Shown here one piece after another: positions 14,665 to 20,464 of a stretch of DNA of 20,464 nt. The notes below the pieces were generated by a model that searched no databases, had not been told where the DNA came from, and saw only the letters and a list, made by a program, of their open reading frames with translations. The stretch is from Candidatus Doudnabacteria bacterium RIFCSPHIGHO2_02_FULL_46_11 (GTDB lineage: Bacteria > Patescibacteriota > Doudnabacteria > UBA920 > 2-02-FULL-46-11), in NCBI GenBank assembly GCA_001779955.1, contig MFES01000005.1, positions 1 through 20,464 of the forward strand. The letters are read 5' to 3'. Positions within the stretch are counted from its first letter, which is position 1. Each line of letters starts with the position of its first letter. A program made the position numbers and the translations under genes.

Positions 14665-14751
14665 CCAACCCTCAATCCTCAAACTCCAAATTTCGGAACT
14701 GAAGTTTAGAGGTTGCTTGAGGGTTGAAGTTTGAATATTGAAATTTATTGA
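14665..14751 (+). repeat. Heptad foldback element upstream of efp
   Basis: The left arm reads CCAACCC, TCAATCC, TCAAACT, CCAAATT (14665-14692). The right arm reads TTGAGGG, TTGAAGT, TTGAATA, TTGAAAT, TTATTGA (14717-14751), five units in exact 7-base register. The array ends four bases before the efp ATG. The end is nearly identical to that before rpsR. Confidence 0.78.
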
Positions 14752-14755
14752 CCTT

Positions 14756-15322
14756 ATGCCTCTTTCTTTTTCAGAGTTAAAATTAGGCAGTATCCTGAAT
14801 ATCGACGGCCAGCCCTACCAGATAACCTGGCAGAATTTTCAGCGCACCGCCCAGCGCAAGCCTGTCCTTCAAACTAAATTGCGCAATCTTATCAACGGCA
14901 AGGTTATTGAGTATTCATTTAAATTCGGCGAGAAAATGGAAGAGGCTGACGTTATCCGCCGCAGTGCCCAATTTTTATATTTCGACGGGGGCTTTGCTTA
15001 TTTTATGGATAACGAGTCCTATGAAACAGTCAGCATTCCCCAGGATAAAATTTCCGATGCCAAGGATTTTCTTAAAGACGGGCTTGATTGCCATCTTATA
15101 CTTTTTGAAGGCAAACCGGTAAAAGTGGAATTGCCCGTTAAAGTTGAATACAAGATTGTTTCCACAGCCCCGGGTGTCAAAGGCGACACGGCCACTGGCG
15201 GCAACAAGCCGGCCAAAATAGAAACAGGCGCCACTGTCCAGGTCCCGCTTTTTATTAAGGAAGGAGAAACCATTAGGGTCAATACTCAAACAGGCGAATA
15301 CGCCGAGCGGGCCAGTTCCTAA
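14756..15322 (+). CDS. efp: Elongation factor P
   Basis: 188 aa. EF-P binds between the P and E sites and rescues ribosomes stalled at proline runs. The three beta domains are intact: LKLGSILNIDGQPYQI at the N-terminus, ADVIRRSAQFLYFDG in domain II, and PGVKGDTATGGNKPAKIETGA with VPLFIKEGETIRVNTQTGEY in domain III. The domain I loop is unusual: where E. coli has VKPGKGQAF with modified Lys34, this protein reads QRTAQRKPV, so the PGKG tip and its lysine are absent. The open frame begins at TTG 14738, inside the heptad array; ATG 14756 is preferred because it begins the conserved N-terminus and matches the rpsR arrangement. It closes the cluster in the place where rplI is often found. Confidence 0.95.
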   Translation: MPLSFSELKLGSILNIDGQPYQITWQNFQRTAQRKPVLQTKLRNLINGKVIEYSFKFGEKMEEADVIRRSAQFLYFDGGFAYFMDNESYETVSIPQDKISDAKDFLKDGLDCHLILFEGKPVKVELPVKVEYKIVSTAPGVKGDTATGGNKPAKIETGATVQVPLFIKEGETIRVNTQTGEYAERASS

Positions 15323-15343
15323 GTCCTATTTATAAAAATGATT

Positions 15344-15367
15344 AAAACAGCCTGGAAGGGCTGTTTT
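15344..15367 (+). terminator. efp terminator
   Basis: AAAACAGCC (15344-15352), a six-base loop and GGCTGTTTT (15359-15367). It has the same AAACAGC core as the terminators at 5342 and 15611. Confidence 0.8.
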
Positions 15368-15499
15368 ACTATGAGTAATTAGTATTTTTGTGTCGGGGAA
15401 TGTATTTTTGTTTGTTTTTATGGTTAGTCTTGGATAAAAAATCTAATGCCGATTAACTGTTTGTCAGGCATAGTATATTTGTGAAAAGTAGTTAAATAT

Positions 15500-15598
15500 A
15501 TGAAGGTATCGCGCTTTGATGTTGTTATAAGTATGGGGCTTGGGGTGCTAGCCGCGCTGGCGCCTGTATTTCCGCAGATCCCGTTTTGGATACGGTAG
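15500..15598 (+). CDS. Possible 32-aa membrane microprotein
   Basis: A short frame from ATG 15500 to TAG 15598: MKVSRFDVVISMGLGVLAA and so on, ending PQIPFWIR. It has a basic start, one hydrophobic segment (about residues 8-24) and a basic end, as small membrane proteins do. There is no good Shine-Dalgarno; a TATATT box lies about 20 bases upstream. It is the only coding candidate in 15368-15610, which is otherwise T-rich and featureless. It could be a chance frame. Confidence 0.3.
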   Translation: MKVSRFDVVISMGLGVLAALAPVFPQIPFWIR

Positions 15599-15610
15599 GT
15601 TTGTTGGGAT

Positions 15611-15646
15611 AAACTAAAAACAGCCCGGCCGGGCTGTTTTTAGTTT
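15611..15646. terminator. 36-bp perfect palindrome terminating the EamA-glycosidase gene
   Basis: AAACTAAAAACAGCCCGG (15611-15628) is followed directly by its exact reverse complement (15629-15646). The minus-strand stop codon of the fusion gene (15640-15642) lies inside it. On either strand it ends in a T-rich stretch, so it can stop transcription from both sides. A G+C core with no spacer means the RNA loop must open some core pairs. Confidence 0.85.
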
Positions 15647-17481
15647 TGGTTCATTATTTCCTGGGCTGCCTGCCAAAGCGAGGGATCGTTGTTAACTTCT
15701 TTCATCCACCACCACCATTCCACACCCCAGAAGAGGATCGGTTCGATTTCGGTTTTCTTGGCATAAATCACATTGTCCTTCAGTTTGTCGGCGTTCATCA
15801 GCGTCAGCTGGTGCGCGATAGGCAATTCATTAATTTGTTTTGGCCCCCAAGGTTCGCCCTGGAGCTCTACATTTATTATCTTTAGAGCCGGACGGGCGCT
15901 TAAGGCCTTGGCAACGTAGGACTTAACGATAAAAAAGGCCGGCGGAAGATGGTAGTCTACCATTCCGAATTTTTCGTGAAATACCTGGCGGTACATGGTT
16001 GTCCCTAAAATGTCGCCCATCTTGGCTTCGGGCAACCAAGTGGAAAGTTCGCCGCTGTCGGTGATAACAATTAATTTACTGCTGATGTTTCTGACTGCCT
16101 CTATTTCTTTAGCTAGAAATTTCTCACTTGGTTCAGGGCACAAACCGAATGGGAATAAAGGCTCGTTTTCCACCTGCCAGGCCACCACAGCCGGGTGGTC
16201 GCTGTAGAGATGCACGATTTCCTCGATATAATTTATTATTGCGGCCTGCTGGTCGGCTTCAGCCAAGCTTTGGGCCCAAACCGGAACATGGCACTCGGGC
16301 CAGCGCGGCTGTTTACGGCCGACTACCAGTATTACGTCTATCTTTTTTTCAGTGGCTTTCTGCAGTTGATATTCAATTACATCCAAGTTCCATTCATTTT
16401 TTAGCGGCTGAACCTCGGACCAATAAACCGGCAGGCGCAATATTTTTACGTTAAGTTCCTCAAGCATGTCATCATAGGCCTTTTGCCAATCAATACCCAG
16501 ACTGTCTGTGGCAAAGGTATGCGAAAATGTAACGCCGTATTTGGTGGGGGCGTTTTTTGGCGAATCGGACGGCGAGTAAATCATGGCAATACCAAAAGAC
16601 AAGATAATGACCGCGCTGACTTTTTGCAGAAGCTGACGGGGATTAAAATCCTCTTTTAGGGTTGTTACTTTTTTGCCCAAAATATAAATGAGCAGAAATA
16701 AAAAGGCATGCTGGAAGCCCTGCAAAGCATTAACTAAACTGACTGAAGCCAGAAAAATGGCGTAATTTTGGGCGATGCCGGAAAGCCCGCCCAGCACCCT
16801 GGCCAGAACAAAAAACGAAAAGGATTTATTTTTGGCGTGCTTAACTTTAAATTTTAATTTTGGCAATCGGCCATAATGCTTGAGCACTGTCAGTAAAATA
16901 ACTGCCCCGACAATCTTACCCAAAGCGCTCCAAATTAAACCCCCGACAAATGGCTGTCCAAAGTAAACTTGCTTCATTAAGATAAAATGCACCGCGAATA
17001 GAAACGAGGCTAAAACCGCCAGCGCATAAATTTTATGAAGTTCTTTTTTACCGAGCGTGTTTTTCCCGCCTCCGGCAAAAGTGATCACCACTCCGCCGAG
17101 CACCAGAATGCCAAAACCCAAAAGTTGATTTCCGGTTAAGCTCTCGCCGATGAAGATATTTGCCAAGATCAGGGTAAAGAGAGGAACGCAGGCAGCGGAT
17201 AGAGGCACTACCCTTGAGGCTTCGCCTTTTTTTAGGGCGGTAAAGTAGGCCAGAAGCGCGAAAATAAAGAAGGCTCCAGCGGAGATGTCTAAAGCAAGCT
17301 GTGACAGTGTTGGCACGAAAGGCGAAAAGGGTAAAATAAGAAAGGCAAAAACGCTAAGCAAGCCGATGGTTGCGGCATAGACGGCCGGTGATTTTATCGG
17401 GCCGGCAAGGAGGTATTTATCGATGACCGCAACTGCCGCCAAACCGAGGTAGGCGGAGAGGGCTATTATTAACCAAAACAT
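15640..17481 (-). CDS. EamA-type transporter fused to a glycoside hydrolase barrel
   Basis: 613 aa. Residues 1-307 hold ten hydrophobic helices (about 2-20, 31-52, 62-83, 91-112, 118-136, 150-172, 177-199, 222-247, 248-269, 287-307), as in the EamA/drug-metabolite transporter family. Residues 314-613 resemble a clan GH-A (beta/alpha)8 hydrolase: GVTFSHTFATDSLGIDW, LRLPVYWSEVQP, AWQVENEP with acid/base candidate Glu440, and INVELQGEPW with nucleophile candidate Glu539, then FWGVEWWWW. Basic residues cluster in the loops after helices 1, 3, 5, 7 and 9, which by the positive-inside rule puts the enzyme outside the cell. That topology is inference. ATG 17481 is chosen over the TTG at 17505, which lies in the heptad repeat. 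The gene follows the GH1 gene on the same strand. The exact GH family and substrate are unknown. Confidence 0.85.
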   Translation of the reverse strand: MFWLIIALSAYLGLAAVAVIDKYLLAGPIKSPAVYAATIGLLSVFAFLILPFSPFVPTLSQLALDISAGAFFIFALLAYFTALKKGEASRVVPLSAACVPLFTLILANIFIGESLTGNQLLGFGILVLGGVVITFAGGGKNTLGKKELHKIYALAVLASFLFAVHFILMKQVYFGQPFVGGLIWSALGKIVGAVILLTVLKHYGRLPKLKFKVKHAKNKSFSFFVLARVLGGLSGIAQNYAIFLASVSLVNALQGFQHAFLFLLIYILGKKVTTLKEDFNPRQLLQKVSAVIILSFGIAMIYSPSDSPKNAPTKYGVTFSHTFATDSLGIDWQKAYDDMLEELNVKILRLPVYWSEVQPLKNEWNLDVIEYQLQKATEKKIDVILVVGRKQPRWPECHVPVWAQSLAEADQQAAIINYIEEIVHLYSDHPAVVAWQVENEPLFPFGLCPEPSEKFLAKEIEAVRNISSKLIVITDSGELSTWLPEAKMGDILGTTMYRQVFHEKFGMVDYHLPPAFFIVKSYVAKALSARPALKIINVELQGEPWGPKQINELPIAHQLTLMNADKLKDNVIYAKKTEIEPILFWGVEWWWWMKEVNNDPSLWQAAQEIMNQN

Positions 17482-17484
17482 ATA

Positions 17485-17578
17485 GTCATAAACTCCAATC
17501 TTCAAACTTCAATCCCCTTTGGGAATGCAAGTTTGGCGTTTGTTTGATGTTTGAGGGTTGAAGCTTGAGGATTATGAC
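17485..17578. repeat. Heptad foldback element between the fusion gene and the GH1 gene
   Basis: The minus-strand arm reads TTGAAGT, TTGAAGA, TTGGAGT, TTATGAC (17512 down to 17485) and ends three bases before the fusion gene ATG. The plus-strand arm reads TTGATGT, TTGAGGG, TTGAAGC, TTGAGGA, TTATGAC (17544-17578) and runs into the last codons of the GH1 gene. The arms face each other and both end in TTATGACT. Confidence 0.75.
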
Positions 17579-18861
17579 TGTGGTTTTATGCGAATTATAT
17601 TTTGCAAATAACGGCGCAATACTTCCGGGTAATATTTATTGTTTTCAAGCAATGGCTGTATTGTTTCAACCGGAATTGCATTTTTCTTAATTATACTCGC
17701 ATATTTACGGGCGCTTTCCCGAATTTCGCGCGCTTGATTATCGTAGTTTATTTTTATTAAGCCAAACCTCGGACCAAATCCCTCGGCTAACTCCAGGTTA
17801 TCCATAAGCGACCAATGCAGATAGCCTCGTACATCTACGCCTTCGGTGATGGCCGTGTGCACCATTAGCAAGTGATTTAGGATAAATGGCCAACGTCTGT
17901 CGTCTTTGGCATCGGCCAAGCCATTTTCCGTAATTAAAATCGGTTTTTTGTATTTAGGCAGATGCCTTAAAACCTGAAGCAATCCTAAGGGAGCTATTTC
18001 CCAGCCCATGTCGGTCTTGGCTGAAGATTGCGGAATGAAAAAATTTATTTTGCCGTTAAAATGCACTCTCTTAACCATGTAGTAATTGAGGCCGATGTAG
18101 TCGTAATGTTTTTTTATCAGCCTTAAAAAATAATCATTGCTGAAGTAACCGATAATAGAAGCGAGTATTTTCTCGATTGGGTTATTTTGACGGGCCGGAA
18201 CGTAAGCCGCCATATTGTGGGCAATGCTCACAAAATTTTCCTTATGCCCATCGCTTAATTTTTTCAAAACACGATAAGCTGCACGGTGGGCTTTGGCCAT
18301 GTTCCAAAGCACTTTTATTCCCTTAGGGACATTTTTTTGAAAAGGAGGCCAGACACCCATAAAATAGCCCTGCAATACGTAGACAGTTGGTTCGTTTATG
18401 GTAACCCACCATTTAATGTAATCGCCGAAATGTTCGTTACAGTATGCTACGTATCTCGCAAATATTTCTGGGGAATTTTTGTTTTCCCAGCCGCATATTT
18501 CCGCAAACCAAATTGGGTTGGTGAAATGGTGGAGAGTAACTATCGGTTCAATTCCGTGTTCGCGTAAATATAAAAGTACCCGCCGATAATGCCGTGTGGC
18601 CTGTTCGTCGAATTGGCCAGGTTTGGGTTCAATGCGGCTCCACTCTATGGATAAACGGTGCGCATTATGCCCCAGTTCCCGAGCCAAATCAAAATCCTGG
18701 GCAAAGCGGTTATAGTGGTCGGCCGCGTCTCGGGCCGGGTGGGAGAGCAGTCCCTGGTTTTCCGCTTGCCACCAATCATTGTTGCTGTTATCGCCCTCGA
18801 CCTGATGGGCCGAGGTGGCGGCGCCCCATAAAAATTTGTTTGGGAATTTCAATTCCTGCAT
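17572..18861 (-). CDS. Family 1 beta-glucosidase
   Basis: 429 aa. GH1 enzymes release terminal beta-linked glucose or galactose with retention. The signature start is FPNKFLWGAATSAHQVEGD (6-24). The acid/base Glu157 is in VTINEP and the nucleophile Glu312 in ILITENG. YLHWSLMDNLELAEGFGPRFGL (347-368) is the usual sugar-binding end of the barrel. There is no signal peptide, so it is probably cytoplasmic. The ATG arises where the upstream inverted repeat ends (TATACAGGATG). It lies 28 bases after the GIY-YIG gene and 90 bases before the transporter-hydrolase fusion, all on the same strand, which suggests joint use: outer cleavage and import, then inner cleavage. The exact sugar is not known. Confidence 0.94.
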   Translation of the reverse strand: MQELKFPNKFLWGAATSAHQVEGDNSNNDWWQAENQGLLSHPARDAADHYNRFAQDFDLARELGHNAHRLSIEWSRIEPKPGQFDEQATRHYRRVLLYLREHGIEPIVTLHHFTNPIWFAEICGWENKNSPEIFARYVAYCNEHFGDYIKWWVTINEPTVYVLQGYFMGVWPPFQKNVPKGIKVLWNMAKAHRAAYRVLKKLSDGHKENFVSIAHNMAAYVPARQNNPIEKILASIIGYFSNDYFLRLIKKHYDYIGLNYYMVKRVHFNGKINFFIPQSSAKTDMGWEIAPLGLLQVLRHLPKYKKPILITENGLADAKDDRRWPFILNHLLMVHTAITEGVDVRGYLHWSLMDNLELAEGFGPRFGLIKINYDNQAREIRESARKYASIIKKNAIPVETIQPLLENNKYYPEVLRRYLQNIIRIKPQS

Positions 18862-19172
18862 CCTGTATATTTACCCCCAGAGCCAAACGCTACTTTGTGC
18901 GTTGGTATTCATTTAATCTTATCTTTAAGAATCTCTTTCCTTGGGTAGTTTTGAAGTAGCTTTCTCTGCGTTTGGCATCTACCATTTTAGTGCAAGCTTC
19001 GTAGTATATAAGTTTGAACGGCTTATGGAATTTATTAGTAAAGCGATGATTAGTTTCATGTTCTTCCAGTCTTCTCTTGAGGTTACTGGTATAACCTATG
19101 TATAGGCTTTTGTTTACCGTATTTTGCAAGACATAAGTGTAGAAGAACATGCTGGGGGAAGTTATACAGGAT
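18860..19172 (-). mobile_element. 313-bp cassette: GIY-YIG gene framed by 21-bp inverted repeats
   Basis: The left end starts ATCCTGT and ends CCCCCAG (18860-18880). The right end starts CTGGGGG and ends ATACAGGAT (19152-19172). They are inverted copies, 18 of 21 positions equal. The GIY-YIG stop lies nine bases inside the left end and its ATG one base inside the right end, so the gene fills the cassette. No target duplication is evident. A related pair of ends without a gene is at 13665-13903. Mobility is inferred, not shown. Confidence 0.6.
18890..19150 (-). CDS. Small stand-alone GIY-YIG nuclease
   Basis: 86 aa, a complete single-domain GIY-YIG protein of the YhbQ/UPF0213-like type. FYTYVL (3-8) and LYIGY (16-20) are the GIY and YIG strands. 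Arg26 or Arg27 and Glu63 (RRES) are candidate catalytic residues. The C-terminus FKTTQGKRFLKIRL is typical. The family contains nucleases related to the UvrC N-domain and to homing enzymes, and small members tend to be multicopy in Patescibacteria genomes (from general knowledge, not checked). Its exact fit between inverted repeats suggests it is the cargo or the mobilising enzyme of a small element rather than a partner of the glycosidase genes. Confidence 0.85.
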   Translation of the reverse strand: MFFYTYVLQNTVNKSLYIGYTSNLKRRLEEHETNHRFTNKFHKPFKLIYYEACTKMVDAKRRESYFKTTQGKRFLKIRLNEYQRTK

Positions 19173-19236
19173 ACATTGGTATTTGTATCAATGAAACAAT
19201 TTACGTTCTTAGTTTTAAGTATAACATTTATTAGTT

Positions 19237-19797
19237 ATGAGTCGCACTATCAGGAAATCGAGAACTTTTCGTACTATTACCGGCACTTTGGGCGGGATTG
19301 CCGAGCATTTTAAGCTTGATTATGCTTGGCTTCGCTTGAGTTTTGCTTTGCTGGTGATTATAACCAAGGGTTGGGCAATATTATTTTACCTAATTTTGTT
19401 TTTACTTTTGCCCGCGCCGAAAGTTTTAAAAGCACAGACCATACTGGGGCCGCTTGATTTTCAGGAGTCGGCCTCGGTTCGTTTTTTTCGCTTGGTTAAG
19501 ACTGATTTAGGCCATGTCTTTGCAAGGCATACTTCGCTTTTCGGTTTTGTCTTTTTGTCCTTGGGGGTTCTTTGGTTTGCCATGCCGTTGAATGCAGCCT
19601 CGGTGATGTTATTGATTGGCGGCACGGTCTTATTGTTCGACCCGTTTGGTTTAAGGCGGCGATTGTCTGCGAATATTTTTTACGATCATTTCCAAAGAAT
19701 GGATAATTCCCTTGGTGATTTGCCCGGCGTTTCCATTGAAGATGATCTGATGAATTTTCATATGTCCCGCAACAAGGCCCGCTTGCCGCAGGCCTGA
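19237..19797 (+). CDS. PspC-domain membrane protein
   Basis: 186 aa. Residues 1-60 form a PspC domain: a basic N-terminus, RTITGTLGGIAEHFKLDYAWLRL, then a transmembrane segment (about 33-59) ending LLLPAPKV. PspC proteins in other bacteria sense or respond to envelope stress. A further pair of helices (about 99-117 and 119-136) follows, then a charged tail of about 45 residues. The role here is unknown. A TATAAC box (19220-19225) ends 11 bases before the ATG, so the leader may be almost absent; no clear -35 was found. The gene is divergent from the GIY-YIG cassette. Confidence 0.85.
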   Translation: MSRTIRKSRTFRTITGTLGGIAEHFKLDYAWLRLSFALLVIITKGWAILFYLILFLLLPAPKVLKAQTILGPLDFQESASVRFFRLVKTDLGHVFARHTSLFGFVFLSLGVLWFAMPLNAASVMLLIGGTVLLFDPFGLRRRLSANIFYDHFQRMDNSLGDLPGVSIEDDLMNFHMSRNKARLPQA

Positions 19798-19818
19798 ACT
19801 TGGTCATTTTTCTCATTT

Positions 19819-19847
19819 TTGCAGGGCCTTGGCGGGCAGGCTATAAT
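19819..19847 (+). promoter_or_regulatory. Promoter of the last gene
   Basis: TTGCAG (19819-19824), a 17-base spacer and a perfect TATAAT (19842-19847). The ATG follows 41 bases later. Confidence 0.6.
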
Positions 19848-19859
19848 GGATATAGCCTG
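19837..19859. promoter_or_regulatory. Dyad overlapping the -10 box: operator or terminator
   Basis: CAGGCTATA (19837-19845), five bases, TATAGCCTG (19851-19859): a perfect 9-bp dyad. It covers the -10 box of the promoter above and also lies 40 bases after the PspC stop with TTTG following. It can be read as a repressor site or as a weak terminator for the PspC gene. Confidence 0.45.
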
Positions 19860-19888
19860 TTTGTCATTGAAATAAATCCAGTCTTTTA

Positions 19889-20464
19889 ATGAAACTAAAA
19901 ACTCCAATTCTACTTATTGTTTTGGCGCTTATCGCTGCCGGGGTTTATCAGGCCGCCGGCGATGGTTTTGATTTCAACTCTTGGTTCGGCGGGAGCGAGG
20001 AGGCGGCGGAAACGAGCCGGCCCAATGAGGCTGGTAATGTTGAGGTGGAAGATGTGCCCAAAGAATCAGAGGCTGAAGAAGTTCTCGCTAATCCGGGCTG
20101 GGAAACTTATGAAAATAGCCGGTATAATTTCAATCTTGAACATCCGCCCGGTTTAACTGTAGGTATAACCGCGCCGAACTCCGTGCTCGGCACTTATGAT
20201 GAACCGGTGGCGGGTATTTTTGTCGGAAATTATGTTTTTATTTCGCAAGCAAACTACAGCGGTAGTTTCAAGGAATACTTTGGCTATTTTTATGACGAGG
20301 CTTTCACTACCCAAAAACAAATGGATGAATATTTTGAAAACGCCGAAGGTCCGGCCGCGGCTTGCCTGAAGGACGATTACCAAAACCCGACGGTAACGAT
20401 TAAGGCCGTAACTTGCGCCGGTGAGGGCGGTGGCGCCTTTTACGCTTTACTTGAAGGCAATCAT
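19889..20464 (+). CDS. Exported or anchored protein of unknown function, N-terminal part
   Basis: 192 codons open to the window end, so the C-terminus is missing. MKLKTPILLIVLALIAAGVY is a basic start plus one membrane segment (about 6-20). An acidic Ser-, Glu- and Pro-rich linker follows (about 35-70). The body begins WETYENSRYNFNLEHPPGL, the kind of opening often seen in small extracytoplasmic Patescibacteria proteins that keep a single globular domain. Cys159 and Cys176 could form a disulfide. I do not recognise the family. It has its own promoter with a dyad across the -10 box and lies on the same strand as the PspC gene, 91 bases downstream. Confidence 0.75.
   Translation, partial: MKLKTPILLIVLALIAAGVYQAAGDGFDFNSWFGGSEEAAETSRPNEAGNVEVEDVPKESEAEEVLANPGWETYENSRYNFNLEHPPGLTVGITAPNSVLGTYDEPVAGIFVGNYVFISQANYSGSFKEYFGYFYDEAFTTQKQMDEYFENAEGPAAACLKDDYQNPTVTIKAVTCAGEGGGAFYALLEGNH

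Noticed and set aside
14738..14755. TTG start for efp, adding six residues
   Set aside because: The extra codons lie inside the heptad repeat; EF-P homology begins at the ATG. The same reasoning rejects TTG 4709 for rnj and TTG 17505 for the EamA fusion.
19917..20156. 79-aa plus-strand frame near the window end
   Set aside because: It is an alternative frame inside the longer gene starting at 19889, which has a promoter, a signal segment and a coherent body.
1..20464. CRISPR array, integrase, prophage or toxin-antitoxin genes
   Set aside because: No regularly spaced identical repeats with unique spacers and no such protein families were found; the heptad arrays have no spacers.

Overview
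The window looks like a chromosomal segment of a Patescibacteria (CPR) bacterium, most likely Parcubacteria-like. The basis is gene content and style: small dense genes, a standard code with TGA used as stop, RNase J as the visible RNase, many small hairpin repeats between genes, a tiny GIY-YIG nuclease gene, and an rpsF-ssb-rpsR cluster followed by efp with no rplI. This placement is inference from recognised families; no 16S gene is present.

Layout. 1-208: start of an exported C39-like peptidase (minus, cut by the window edge). 362-1741: phosphomannomutase/phosphoglucomutase, converging on and overlapping trpS (minus). 2937-4685: RNase J (minus). 4686-5217: a gene-free stretch made of three foldback or palindromic repeats, ending in a strong promoter for tRNA-Leu(CAG). 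5362-7223: secG followed by a membrane-anchored peptide-binding protein (minus, stop and start codons overlapping). 7432-12136: divergent uvrC and uvrA. 12181-12867: alpha/beta hydrolase. 12965-15322: rpsF, ssb, rpsR and efp. 15640-19150 (minus): small GIY-YIG nuclease, GH1 beta-glucosidase, and a 10-helix EamA transporter fused to a glycoside-hydrolase barrel. 19237-20464: PspC-domain membrane protein and the start of an exported protein of unknown function.

How the genes work together. Most are information-processing housekeeping genes: tRNA charging, RNA decay, nucleotide excision repair, ribosomal proteins, EF-P and SSB. The rest point to a scavenging life: a C39-like protease, a peptide-binding protein without its permease, a transporter-glycosidase fusion next to an intracellular-type beta-glucosidase, and a sugar phosphomutase that could feed on the released sugars.

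The most unusual content is in two places. One is the EamA-glycosidase fusion paired with the GH1 enzyme. The other is a set of short repeat families. Heptanucleotide (TTGANNN)n arrays arranged as foldbacks end at or just before the start codons of rnj, rpsR, efp and the EamA fusion. A second family has 21-bp inverted ends of the form ATCCTGT...; one copy frames the GIY-YIG gene almost exactly and a second, non-coding copy sits between rpsF and ssb. In ssb and the beta-glucosidase gene the end of this repeat supplies the start codon.
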